DNA of 64,000 bases. Origin: Mortierella sp. BCC40632 (lineage: Eukaryota; Mortierellomycota; Mortierellomycetes; Mortierellales; Mortierellaceae). The stretch covers positions 1,159,001-1,223,000 of the forward strand of contig WAEK01000012.1 of the NCBI GenBank assembly GCA_011634665.1. The letters run 5' to 3'. This document shows, piece after piece, positions 33,282 through 45,569 of this stretch. The notes under the pieces are model-generated. The model ran no database searches and was not told where the DNA came from. It worked only from the letters and a program-made list of their open reading frames with translations. The position numbers and the translations under genes are program-made. The first letter of the stretch is position 1. Each line of letters opens with the position of its first letter.

Positions 33282-34240
33282 CAAGGGCTAAAAAAGAAGG
33301 CAAGCCATGGTGGATATTTAGCCCCCCGTACGCATTGATGTCTGTATTCGTGTCTGTAGCATTCGTGAGATAGAAAGATGAGATAGAGAGCATCGGGTGT
33401 GTCTTTGGTTCAATCGGGACCCTGCGCCGCGAAACGCCCAATCCGTTGTCAAACCACAGCGCCCGAATGTCTGGGGAAGCTGGAGGGAAAGGAGGGGAGA
33501 TGAGGGGCAGGGGGAGGGAAGAGAGGGGGAAGAGAAGAACGGGGGTGGACTGGTCGATGAAAAAGGGAAAGGAAAGGAAGGAGGTTGGGGTTGGGAAGTG
33601 GGCTTGAGCACACCGGTCAGGAAGGAGTAGCTAGCCAACCTCAGTAGCAGCAAAGCAGCAGCAGCCAGCAGTCAACCAGCAGCCAACCAGCAGCTATCCA
33701 GCAGACACAAGCAGAAGCAAGCAGCCACCGAGGCTGCTCGGCAGCGGTGGGAGAGATGGAAAAGAGAATGAGACGGACCAAGCATTACTCGGAGACAGGG
33801 AAAAAAGGGGGCGGTCCCTGAGGCCTCCATCGCTTTCTTTTCTTTGTTTCTCTCGCTTTCTCTCTCACTCAATCTCAAGAAAGGGAGTCGCGCAAAGAAA
33901 AAGAAAAGAAAAGAAAGACAAAGGTGGTGCCAGAGTGTGGTGACATTAAGTATTTGTGGGATAGGGACCATGATGTGGGCAATGACGGTTGGAAGTGGGT
34001 GAGGCGGGCTGGGTGAGTGTAGGGGACACAGGCCAATGCCGTTGGACACTGATTGATTAGACTGCGACCCTTGCAACGGCCGCATGAATTTCATCTTTGT
34101 ATCAATATCCTGGCGACAAGGGAGGACAAAGGAGCAGGCAGCCTTACCTTGGCGGAAGAGGGAGGAGCTATGGAAAATATACACAAGTAGCCATAGGTGG
34201 CCAAAGACGCAGCGGAAAACATACACACATACGGAGAAAG

Positions 34241-34303
<63 letters not shown>

Positions 34304-35580
34304 GAGAAAGATAAAGAGAGATAGATAGGCAGAGTCAGAGTCAGAAGCAGCACGCAAGCGCGTTAATCAGACATGGTCCAGCCCAGAGGAATGCATTGGT
34401 CAGACAAAGGAAAATCGTCTCAACGGGACATCATCATCCAGGATGCGGGCAGGACAAGCAAGTATATGAATATGTGCATGTGGGTCTGTCAGCCTATCTG
34501 TCTGCATGTACAAAAGATGATGCAATAACGGTACCGATTTCGGTGGCCATGGCGGGAGAAGAGGAATGTGCTTGTTGGCTGGAAGGATTGACGTGTCAGG
34601 TCAGGTCAGAGAGGCTCGCGTTTGGTTGAAAGGTGGGAGAGAGAATGTGATGAGGCGTGGGGTGTGAGTGTGTCGGTTTGGGCGAACGGTTGGGATTGAC
34701 AGGTGAGGCGAGGAGGATGCGGAGTAGCGAGAAAGACAGGTGGAGACAACAGCGAGGAGGGGATGAAAAAAGAAGACGATGATGATGATGATGAAGAAGA
34801 AGATGATGAGAAAAGGGAGAGAAGAGAGAGAGAGAGCGAGAGGGAGAGGGAGAGAGTGCCCGTCTGAAATACAGTGCTCTCATTGTATTAGAGTTAATGG
34901 TGCTCTCCGAAGTGCTCGTCCTTTGCTGTTGGGCATCCACTGCCGTTCTCCACCCCACCTGCGACCTCTCTTCTCGCGCCAATCTACCCTGGTATCCACA
35001 CCCGCTACCCTCGACGCCAGCACTGCTAGAGCCGTGAGTGTCATCTTGCTCGCTCATGCTCGTCTGCAGACCTCACAAACTTCACAAACCTCGTTCTCTT
35101 CTTACCTCCCCCATCCACGCATTCTCCGGTGCTCAATTGCTCCGCTCACAATCCATCCTGTCCAAGCCTGTCTGGGCAAAGAATGAGCAATGTCTCAACA
35201 ACAGTGTATCGCCAGCATAGATGGGATGCCTGTGCTGGCTGAAAAAAGTCTCTGTTCCCAGTGGAGGTAGTAATCCATGGAGCAGATGGCCATATTGTCA
35301 ATGCTTGCCGCTTGCCGCCTCACGCACCCTGACATGGATGTTGTTGATAGGGTAGATGCATACCAAGCAGCACTTCAAAGGAAACGGGGCACGGATCAGG
35401 ATTAGGCGCAAGGAGTAACAAGGATGCCTTCCCCTTTATCTCTGCATCTCTTTTTCTCTCACTCGCTCACACACACACACACACACACTCTCTCTCTCTC
35501 TGTGCGTGTGCGTCGCTCTCGTTTGCTTCAAAGACTCACTGGCCCTTTAATTCCTGTCTCTATCTTGTCCAGTGCCAACA
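33282..35580. other. Gene-poor 2.3 kb upstream of the septin
   Basis: Purine-rich repeats and short frames only. Possible septin 5' UTR exons could lie here, but none could be fixed by a phase-compatible splice pair. No other gene is supported. Confidence 0.5.
34240..34302. repeat. (GAAA)n microsatellite
   Basis: About 16 uninterrupted GAAA units flanked by GA-rich sequence. Confidence 0.95.
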
Positions 35581-37606
35581 TTAATTCATAATAATCCTAA
35601 ACTTTTCTTCGCTAGGGACTTGGTTCATAACGGCTCTTCCATCGTACGAAAGTGACAAGAACAGCCACGGATCCACTCTACTCCATGCAACTTGGTACAC
35701 CGAGTCTTCATGCTGGTCAAATGCATGGACCAGTCCATCTGATGGCATACTATTACGTCAATCATCCGATACGAAACGAAGAAATTTGTCAACAACACCA
35801 AGAGATAATGTCAGGTTAATGCCTCAACCCTCCAAGATGACACTTACTCTTGTTGCCCACTCTCAGACTGTGCATCACCATCATCTTGGTCTTGATCTGG
35901 GTCACTGCTATCGAGGTAACTGTGATACTCTGCGCCCGTTGAGATCGAGACAATGCTCTGCAGGTTGACTTGACAGTCAGAGCTTGACGTCAGCAAGAGC
36001 TGGTCATGAAACTTATTGTATGCAACTGACCAGATCCTAGGATAAGCGTCCAAAAAAGCGGTCTTTTAGATATCTTTCTATCATTTGGTCAATCCAATAG
36101 GTCCACATACTTCCTTATCCTCTTACCAGTGGGTGTGATCCTGAATGGTCATAATTGGCCCTGAAGAGGTGTCGCGTATATCCCAGATCCTTACTTTACA
36201 GTCCTCTCCACCCACTGCAATTTGAAATGGCCTGTTGGGGTTGTAGTCAACACACAAAATCAACACTGGTTGAGAATCCTTTATCGTGAATGTTGGCCTA
36301 GCGTTTTTTTAGAAGACATTGTCGGAGCAGTTGATAGTCAGCATGATGCATTGAAAGATTGATTTCACTCAGCCGGGCTCAATACATTGGGCCATTCGGT
36401 CTTATTCAGCCTCTGTACAAGAGCAAGTGTTTTAAACTTCTTACTTTAGCGAGCTCAGGTTCCAGCCCTGGATAGATCGTCCATACACAGCCACCACTTC
36501 CTGGGCATGTGGGTTCATGACAGCACTCGTAAACTTGGACTCCTTGTCCGGCGCGTCAATGGTCCCTGTTAACTTGGCGGTGCCCTGTTTGACATCAATA
36601 TCCCAGATACAGATACGCCAATCCTCTACCGAGAGCACCTCAGTGCCATCTTGCCAAATGACTCTATAGAATGAAGTCAAATCTCTTCCATCAGAACCAT
36701 TTCTTGCCACGATCCCTGTCTGCATATTTGGCTATCCAAGCAAAGTGATAGGGAACGCTAGGAAAGAGTTTGATCCGCAGGCTTACTTTTTGACAGAATT
36801 GTCGCCAGCATCCAAGCTGAGAACATGCTCGAGTTCACCTGTGTGCTCGTGGTGATGTCGTCTCTCTAAACCATCTATTGGGTTATCGGTAGGAGCTGAC
36901 TTTATCCGCCAGAGCGATGCTATACTCTTTATCTTTGACTCATCCACAACTTTTGTATTGCACAGATCGTCGTAAAGATCATTAGCAAAGTGAAATATAT
37001 ATTCCCAATGTTACCCCGAATATGATGGAGGAGGGCATTACCTTTGTGACATGTAAAGAACAGGCTAGGATCGTCCTTAGAGGCCGAAATGTCCCAAATC
37101 TCGTTGGGATGACTGAAAACGGTGGTTGTGATTTCGAACGCATCCTCGTCGAATGTCAGCAAGTGCACCTAAAAGGTACAAATATGAAATACGACGAAAT
37201 ACGATGAAATACGATGAATCCCGTTCAAGAGTGTCATTAGTGATTGAGGACAGGATATTCTAGGTAACACTCTCTCCAGAGTCCCGACTGATGAACCGTC
37301 ATCTCCATCTCCATCCGATGGGACAGCATACCTCATTGGGTTTTGTGAGCTCCTGAGTGCCGATGATGAATCTGCTTTTACCATCGTTTGACCATACTCC
37401 AGAGAGACAACGTGTCTAGTTGTAAAAAATTCCCATTGTTCAAACCATGTTAGTTTCCAACTCGTCATCCAGTCCAATGTTCTTCTGGAAAATGAGCATT
37501 CAGGGAGACTGAATGCCCTACCCCTTTTCCTGCCATGGTCCCTAGAAAAGGCGAATACCTGATGTCGCAGTCCATAAGCGCATGACCTTTGGTCCGGGTT
37601 CTCCAT
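35581..37606 (-). CDS. EARP/GARP-interacting WD40 protein, EIPR1/TSSC1 family
   Basis: Exon 1 (37606 to about 37559) is MENPDQRSCAYGLRHQ. The next exon gives TRCLSGVWSNDGKSRFIIGTQELTKPNE and then VHLLTFDEDAFEITTTVFSHPNEIWDISASKDD. Further exons encode WD40 blades (VLSVEDWRICIWDIDVKQ; AVMNPHAQEVVAVYGRSIQGW; IWSVAYNKFHDQLLLTSSSDCQVNL). An acidic DSSDPDQDQDDGD loop follows. The last exon (FDQHEDSVYQVAWSRVDPWLFLSLSYDGRAVMNQVP) was recovered after a splice that removes an apparent stop at 35844, and it ends at 35581. Animal EIPR1 matches the loop and the HEDS-Y-V-WS-DPWLF-SLSYDGR block closely. The animal protein binds the EARP and GARP vesicle tethering complexes and supports endosomal recycling and dense-core vesicles. 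Confidence 0.9.
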
Positions 37607-38087
37607 GTCCTGAAAACAAAAATAGGTCGTTTACTTGCCTTGAACCTAAAGGTGCCTTTCAAGAGCATTCATATTGTCGAACGGAAGGCTTAGCATGGTA
37701 GTCAAAGAGAGTTCATGTTCGCCCTATCCCTTCGGGCACACGCGTTGGAAAGTGTTATGTGACGCTCTGTCGCGTCTTTGATTCTCGATCTCAGTTTACT
37801 CAGAGTCGAATATCAGGCTTTTTTTTTTTGGAAGGGCAAGTACCAGCGTGTTACACAACGTGTCCAGCCTCCATGACAACAGTTTCTTTTAATCTTTGTG
37901 GTCACAGCCGTCATTTCAGGGTCTGAACATACTCTAACGTGGCTGAAAAAAAAAGGTTTATTGGACATGCCGGATGCAGGGTAATAGGATGAGGAAAGAA
38001 AATCGGAAAAACAGTAGCGTACATCGAGCGAGCGTCAATCGACCATAAAAAAAGAGTCGATCAATATTAGAGACAACTCGTCGTCTT
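37607..38087. other. Short intergenic region, EIPR1 promoter side
   Basis: About 480 bp between the UTP4 stop and the EIPR1 start. Two short homopolymers (T9 near 37821, A9 near 37945); no gene seen. Confidence 0.6.
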
Positions 38088-40445
38088 TTATGTTCCGTAG
38101 CTTGCGCGGTAGTAACTTGGTGGCAGAGTCGACAGGATCTTGACAAACGGAAGCTCAACGGCAAGCATTGAGTTGTCGTCCAAAAAGTCTACATACATCA
38201 GTGGCTGGAACTTGTTCAAGAGCTGGAAGTTGACCTCCTCCTTCTTTTCACTCTCGTGATTTGTTGTTGCTGTCGCCAGAACCTTGCCACTCTTCTTGCC
38301 TTCCAATACCACAACCGCCTTGCCTGCCTCTAGCTCAGGTCCAGGCTTGATGCCCAGTGCGGCATACTTCTTCAGTTGACGCTCCCTTCGTTGCTTCTGA
38401 AGCTCCTCCTTGAACTGATCAGCTCGTTTCCTCTTGCCAATATTCAAGATGGCATTCCGGTCTCCGACTCCACGGTCCAAATCTACATGACACACAAAGC
38501 TAGCGCCCCAGACCATGAGTGTGTTCTTGCGTGCAGGGTTGAAGGCGACACCATGAATCTTATCCTTAAGGTCGAGGAACTTCTTTGGGAAACGCGAGTC
38601 AGAGGAATGCTCGCGAGACCAGTCAGTAAGACGGCGAGTCTCGACATTATACAGATAAAAGACGTTGTTGTCGGTTGGAATGATCAAGGTGGGTGAGTAT
38701 GGGTGGAATTGAAGCGATGTCAATGTAGCATCAAACTTGGGGAGCGTTGCATGATGCTATTAAATTCACAGTTTAAGATAGAACATGGTTAGCACTGTAA
38801 AGAGACTATCTTGCAACATACATGATGGTCCATTAGCGGGACTAAGTGAATAATTTCTACCTGCAATGTGTCCAAGTTGAAAATGAAGATTCTCCTCTTC
38901 AAATCTCCCGTAGCTAACCACTGTCCGTCTGCTGATACGGCCATAGAAGTGATAGTCTCTGCCTGAGCATCGTCTCCAAGCTCATCATTCCCGTCCACAT
39001 CCATAAAGTCGTCATTCTCCGCTCCGGAACCACTGTGCTGACCGAACTGACGAAGAATATCAAAAGTTCCGGTCTCCCATTGAGACAAGTCGACGATCGC
39101 CACTTGCGAGTCTGTGGAGGCCACAACAAGTCGCTGGTTATCGGGGGTGAATGTTAGATGATGTGCTCCGGTTCCGCGTACGCCAGGGAAGGTCTTTTGC
39201 TTCTTGACAATGAGCTGCTCCGAATGCGAAGGCTATGATAAATATCAAGGTAAGATCGCAGAAGCAAGATAATTGTCAGAGGAATCCACTCATCGATATA
39301 TCAAGACGAGCTCCCACAGTAGAGCTATTCTAACTACTTACGTGGTTTTCAATCCTGAACAGCCTAACTTCCTCGATATCGGCAACCGCGATCCAGTGAC
39401 CATCTTCAGAAAGGGCACTAGCCGTAAGGTTCAGATCATCTCTAAAGTTCATCTCCAGAATAGCTTGCTGTGGCTGAATGAGATCCAGACGCGATCCAAT
39501 CTCAAGTTCTGTGAAAGGCTGAACAGGAGAGGCGGCTACAAGATGCAGGTAACAAGGTCAGCCTTAGGGCCTCTATTCTTCACACACAGCCCAGGCTGTT
39601 TGTATAATCGATCTTGGTGAGAGATTATCCGTTTACACTTACATTTTCCTAGCCGCCAGACCTTTACGCAGTGGGGCATCCTGCAGAGCATCAGACGCTG
39701 TGATTTGCTGACCGAGATAAGTGGTCTCTGAGGAACATATGGCAGACGACGCATATTGTTGTCTGGGAAAGTTGAAGGAGAGCAAACGACCATTGAGACA
39801 TCGACACCTCCAGAGACTAGCGCATCAACCTTTCTGCTCTCATCCAGAGCCAGAGCACGGACATCATGCGAGTGAGACCGTCCTGATCCTGACAAAACCC
39901 ATTTGCTGGTTGAGTCTGGCTTGGTGCCCTCGGCGCCTCGTTTCCCGAGCTTCTTTGGCGCCTCAACCTGGTCGACAAAACGATACCGACAGCACTTGCG
40001 ATCTACTCCTGACGAGAAGACAGTCTTGCCATCCTATTAATCCGTTTCATTGTTAAACGATGCAGATGTTAGTCATCTCAATGTTGGATTGTTACGCCTA
40101 TTGAATCAGATCTAGTCATAGAGTCTATATTTCATTGAGAAGGCTTACCTCTGAAGCTGCCAAACAAAGAACATCGGCACCATGGGAGGTGAAAGACTGG
40201 ACCATAGTAGCAGTCTTGCCATCCCAGAACTTGACATGTCCAAGCGAATCTCCACTGACAAAGTCCCCATTGGAAAGGATCTTGACCGACCACACCAAAG
40301 TGTCCTCTCCGGGGACACGTTCAACTGTCATGCGCGTTACGACACGGCCTAGTTCTGCATCCCATTTGTAGACAGCACTGTTAGCAGATCCGGTGATGAT
40401 AGTCTTGTCATCAGGAGACCATGCCAGCGACAAGATCCTAGCTAT

Positions 40446-40490
<45 letters not shown>

Positions 40491-41499
40491 GAGAAGAAGA
40501 GAAGGAAGAAGAGGCGGGGAGGCGAGGGAAGTAAATGCAAATTTAAATACAACGGTCATGCGTTAGTCTTGATCCCGATCTTTGAAGTGAACAGAGGCTC
40601 TAGACGAACAGTGCATTGCAATGATACTCTAGCATTCGATCCACATACTCTTTTGCTTGTCGAATGAGCGAATGAAAGAAAGTTCACCATCGGCAATGTC
40701 AAAGAGCCGAACACATCCGTCTTCACAGCCGACAGCAAGGACAGTGTTGGCATGGTTGATAGCCATGCACCAGACAGCTCCTCCATGAGAGTCAACAGTT
40801 CTCTGTTAACAACAACAACAGCAACAACAATAATAATAATAATAATAAAAAGAGGGAGGAAGGAAGAAAAGAAGGAAGGAAGGAAGGAAAAGAAAACGAA
40901 ATGATAGAATTATTGTGTTAAAGAAACAGGTAGTATTTTGACATTGATCCATAATCCGCAGGCCATGGTTTCTGAAGGATTCTCTCTGTTCTTATCAAGT
41001 ACCTTGGGTTTGAGTGTGACAAGATCCCATTCCGTAACGATGGCGTTCAATCCTGCAGAAAAGAGTCTTGGTGGGGCTCTGGCGAGCTTCCTCAAGGCTC
41101 TCTTCTTCTCCTTTTCCGAGTCCCAGAAATCCTCATCTTCTGTCAAGATCGTTTGATGTGACCAGGCAAGGGTCTCGACCGATGTGTTCTTGCCTCCAGG
41201 GATGATCTGTGAGATAGAGAGAGTGGTGGGAAGTTTGGTAAGTGGATGTGGTTCTCAAGGAGCATAGTTTGGTGTGTTGGAAGGTGGTGTGTCAGAATGA
41301 AGTGCATTTTCGGCGTTGGAGGCAGAACGTTGGGAGGACATACCTTTGCCAAGGTCCAGTCGTTTGCGGGATTCCAGATTTCGATATCACCATTCGCTCG
41401 ACCACATGCCATCACAGGTCGAGTCGTCTTAGGAGCAAAGGCGAGAGCATTGATGGCCGATGGGATGTAATCCACGAATCGACAACGATGCACCTCCAT
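38088..41499 (-). CDS. UTP4: U3 snoRNP / t-UTP WD40 protein Utp4 (Cirhin)
   Basis: ATG 41499 gives MEVHRCRFVDYIPSAINALAFAP, which matches the invariant Utp4 start HRCRF. Successive exons encode two WD40 propellers: RANGDIEIWNPANDWTLAK; RAPPRLFSAGLNAIVTEWDL; ANTVLAVGCEDGCVRLFDI; ARILSLAWSPDDKTIITGS; VSGDSLGHVKFWDGKTATMVQSF; and DALVSGGVDVSMVV. ASTDSQVAIVDL and ADGQWLATGDLKRRIFIF follow. The C-terminus (ADQFKEELQKQRRERQLKKYAALG...FQPLMYVDFLDDNSMLAVELP) is the usual Utp4 tail. Utp4 belongs to the t-UTP/UTP-A subcomplex that starts SSU processome assembly on nascent 35S pre-rRNA in the nucleolus. One intron holds a GA microsatellite (about 40450-40486). At least nine exons. Confidence 0.95.
40450..40486. 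repeat. (GA)n microsatellite in a UTP4 intron
   Basis: On the coding strand it is a CT tract immediately upstream of the acceptor for the exon beginning ARILSLAWSPDDK. Confidence 0.9.
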
Positions 41500-41514
41500 T
41501 TCGATCGAGTATTC

Positions 41515-41546
41515 TTGGAAAGACGATGGGAACAGAAAGGGGCATG
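41515..41546. repeat. 32-bp sequence shared with the 22.2-kb retrocopy
   Basis: Begins TTGGAAAGACGATGGGAACA on plus and is identical over 32 bp to 22187-22218. In UTP4 sense it lies 16 nt upstream of the start codon, in the presumed 5' leader. A run of A starts 23 bp farther out (about 41570-41593). Confidence 0.95.
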
Positions 41547-41789
41547 CACTAAATGGAGCTTTGCCTCTCAAAAAAAAAAAAAAAAAAAAAAAAGTGTAAA
41601 CGAAAACATACACACGTGATAAGCAGTCCCATTGTCTTTTTTTAAGGTGAGGAAATTCGCTTTTTTGAACTGTTGCTTTGCAAACGATTGTGTCAGAGAA
41701 AAAAAAAGAGCACTGTCCTCTTCAAGTCAAAGGACTCGCGAGCATCAAGCTCCACGCAAGTTTTTCCTTATGCAAATTTATATTTTGGA

Positions 41790-44700
41790 TTATGTTAGCA
41801 TACTGAGTTTTGCAAGTCTTGATACTCTGCTGCGGGTACTCCGGACAATCACCATCATCCGGGGTACTTTTTGAAAGTTGACCAGTCGAGTGTTGCTCAT
41901 TTCTGCTTCTAGGTCAATATAGGGACCTGCCTCGATCTTGTGCTTCAATTTGTATCTTGTCTCAAGCTCCAGAACGCTTGCAACGCCCGTTGCTGAGCAA
42001 CACCCGATACCGTAGCTCTTTCCATCGCTGTAGCAGTACTGTCCCGTCGTCACATATCCGATCAATGTTTCTGGCGGAGGTTGAGTGGTCGCCTATTCAT
42101 TGCAATACCCGGACATCCCCCGTATCATGATTAATATTGAGCTCGTAGTTCATTTCAAAAGGCAGCACAAAATAAAAAGGGTAAAACATACCAGTTTGTC
42201 AAAATCAAACTCCTTGTCTTCTTTGTCATCTTCCTCTTCCAAGTCAAGATCAACCCATTCTCGGATAGGTTTCGGTGCAAACCGTGGTTTCCCTGTAATC
42301 TCACGTTTACCTCGAACCTTGGCGCGAGCAAGCCAAGTTTCATACTTGTCCTCGGGAATGGCATAGATCATACCGTTTTCACTAATCTTGCCTCGGTTCA
42401 TAAAATCAATCCCCACACGAACGAGCGCATCCTCGACACGAGGCCAAGGTAGGATCGACGACTGCTTCAACATTTCACCCAAAGAAATTAGGACAACATT
42501 GTTCAGCCTCTTCAGATCCAGCCGCAAGGAACCTGTAGCCTTCTCTTCTGGAGCTGATTTGTCATATCGGCCACCACCAGCTACCCACGCTGCATCAACA
42601 AGTGCGTCGACGAGCTTGGGACTTTGTAGGAGCCAAATCTTTTTGGGGTCGAGGCCAAGTGCCTTCACAACACTATTCTCATTGTTCTTGTCGCTCGTAT
42701 CCTGGTCATTTTGTCCGGTCTCTTCCAGCTCCATGATAGTTTTCTCCTTGTGTACCTCTGAACCGTCAAAACCCAAAAGTGTGGCTCCAACAGCAAGACA
42801 CTTGGTCCAAGGAGCCTCAAAAGGATCTTCCACTCCCATCTTAGCATAATTGAATCTTTTCGCAACCGGGGTTCGGTTATATTTCCCTTCAGTCACCTTC
42901 TTGTACTCGCTTGCAAAATCATCATAAGCCTTGGTAGTGGGGAAGTCATAAGGGAAGCAAGATTGTCTGGCCTCAAAGTGAAAGCTTCTCCGCTCTCGAA
43001 TTCCACCAGCCCGAGCGCCTGCAAAAATAAATGATTTCCAAAAGGGCATTCCCCAGCCACGAGGAACGATCAAAGTCCAGCCACACAGGTACTCGTTATC
43101 TGTGCCTCCCAAGTCTCGGGAAATCTGAGGTCTTCCTTGTCGCTGAAGGAGCATTACTGGAATTCGTGAGTCGGTTTCTGTGGGCGACAGTTTTGATCCT
43201 GGGACTAAAAACTCTGATCGGCGCTTGTTCAGATCAGAAATAGAGATCATTTTGTTCTTGACGCTCTCCCGCTCTTGTTGGTCCCAGATAGATGAAGCTG
43301 CAATGTTATCTGGCCAATGAGTAAGTAGCCCAAGAGTATCCTTCTCCTCTTGCATAGGAAGGGCAGGTCGTCGAGGCTCGGCTTCTTGTGGGAATCTAGA
43401 TAGAGAGCCAAACTAGCGATTAGCAGTGGCGCCAACTCGGCACAACTTTGTGTATTACAATATGTGGAATACCAGTGATCTACACTAGGATGGAGTTAAA
43501 CTTAATAACTGCATTATCAATACCAATCTGGAGGTTACTTACTTGAGTCGGGGGTCATCTACTAAAAGACTAATTGCGGCACCTGGAGGAGCCGATGTAG
43601 ATGACCTTAGGCTGGATAGCAGCTTCCAAGCCTAGCACATAGCGAGATTGGATTTTTGAGAGTGAGTGTGTGGAAATACTCTAGACACATTGAGCAGCTT
43701 ATTCTTTTTTTTTTTTTTTTTTTTCTAAGACTCACTTTGTGCGCATCCTGGTATGGTTTTGCCTCATCCGATTCATTCAGATTCAAGACGGCTTTCAAAA
43801 GTGCAGTTGATCTTGGTCCTGTAAAGTCAAACATGACAAGGGAACTTTCCAGATCCTTGACAGACACTCGTTTCTCCAATTTCAAACCAGTGATCGCCTC
43901 TTTCACCGATCGTAGTGCATGCTCAAATGCTGAAGGGTGGAGCCAAACCCAGAGTCGTCCATTTCCTGATAGAGGGCCATCATCCGTTTCCATATCTGAG
44001 GATGTTGTTCCTGATGTAATCTGTTGCCTCCACAAGAAACATGCAGGTCCAACCAGCTTTTGAGGAAAGGACCCGTGTTCGTACAGAAAGGCAGAAAAAT
44101 GCCTCGTGCCATTAGTGTATCTAATTTGTAGAGTAGCGGTGAGTTAGTAAGCATCAGTGAAGCGAGTGAGAAAACTCTCAAGGCTTGACGAAGTCGTAAA
44201 CATATACTGTACCTGGCACTGCCAACTGACGGCATGCTTGGGTCAAACATAGACTCAAAGAGTCTGACGATCGATTTTTTGCGTCCATTGATTTCCATGA
44301 ATCCAAAATATGACATGTCCTGTATGATGCACTGATGGTGGCTCGATTTGTAGGTAGATCGAATTCCGTTTTCATTGGAATGTTCAGGCTTTACAGAGAG
44401 AAACCGGATTGTCGAATAATTTGTTAGTCTCTATCAAATGACTCGAGCCATTAAACCACTCTATCAACATGTAGAGCTGAAAATAATATTGTCCTTCTTC
44501 CTTACCAATTTGAATCCCCATAGCTCGGTCATCTTCATACGCTTGGCATGCCAAATATGAGTCTCGAGCCACTGTTTATCCTCTTGTCTTTTTGAGTATT
44601 CCTCCAGTAGAGTCCTCGTTTTTCTCCGCTTGAATCTACAGTCTGGTTTTTTCCCTTTCTTTACTGGATCCGATTCAACCTATGCGAGCGCATTCCAGAA

Positions 44701-45517
44701 AGAAGTTCGAAGTAGTTGTTTCGTTAATAGCTTTCCTGTTACGCGTGCTGTGATGATCCATGATCCAAATGATCTTGATTTTTTTTTCTTTTCTTTGTTT
44801 TCTGCTCTACCTCGCGCTGAGCTCGTTCGCGTAATCGAGCTGGAAGTCGATTCAGGTTGAAACTGGCGGTTCTGCGCCTCAGATTCCTGGGCAAACTCTG
44901 GAAAGCCCTCTGAGCCGCTGAGTCCCGAGATTTTGCCATGGCATTGTGCATCGCGCTGATTTCAAAAGCTCGAGCCTAAAATAAAGAAAAAAAAAGGGGA
45001 AGAAAAAGAAATGTGAATTAGGCGATCAAGTGGAGGACCAAGGACAGAAAGCGGCTCCTTCTCCATCCTCGCTATTCATCCTCGGGTATCAAGGAAGGAA
45101 GCACCACGATGGACAAACAAAAATTAAGACTAACCTCCGTAAAGTTGACTACATCCACTTTGTTGGCGCGGATCTCCATACCTACAAGCATTTTAGAAAG
45201 CATCATGAGTTAGCTGATCTTGGCCTTAATGATACTTCAAAATTGTAGAGGAGGGTATGCAACCGTGCTCCAACTTACGTGTCGCCTGTTGGGTCTGGAT
45301 AGTTCGTGCAGTAAATATCTTGGCTATTCGTATCGATGGCCCACAGGAAGGTGTCAGCCTTCACGGTTGTCAAAAGTGAGTTCTGCTTTAAACGAGATTT
45401 TTTTTTTGACGAAGAACAGAAGAAGGACATTGCGCTGAAATAGAGTTTACCCTTCTTCTTGTCCTTGCCCTGCGCTGCTGCTGGCGCAGGCCGCTTTTTG
45501 TTGTTCCCGCTGTCCAT
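41790..45517 (-). CDS. POP1: RNase P/MRP protein subunit Pop1
   Basis: Exon 1 is MDSGNNKKRPAPAAAQGKDKKKG (45517 to about 45451). Next come MEIRANKVDVVNFTE, then ARAFEISAMHNAMAKS...AFQSLPRNLRRRTASFNLNRLPARLRERA, then FKRRKTRTLLEEYSKRQEDKQWLETHIWHAKRMKM...WGFKL, all standard Pop1 N-domain blocks. IIQDMSYFGFMEINGRKKSIVRLFESMFDP follows. The POPLD domain is seen as YLCGWTLIVPRGWGMPFWKSFIFAGARAGGIRERRSFHFE. The C-terminal exon GYVTTGQYCYSDGKSYGIGCCSATG ends at 41790. Pop1 is the large scaffold protein of RNase P (tRNA 5' maturation) and RNase MRP (pre-rRNA A3 cleavage). One intron has a T/A homopolymer (about 43706-43725) next to its 5' splice site. Confidence 0.95.
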
Positions 45518-45569
45518 GATGGTGGAATGTCAATTCTTTGCAGGCATTCAAGCATTCAATGGAGCGACC

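Noticed and set aside
33282..35580. Septin first exon such as MATEI near 34550
   Set aside because: Its donor phase does not match the acceptor before [10 protein letters not shown].
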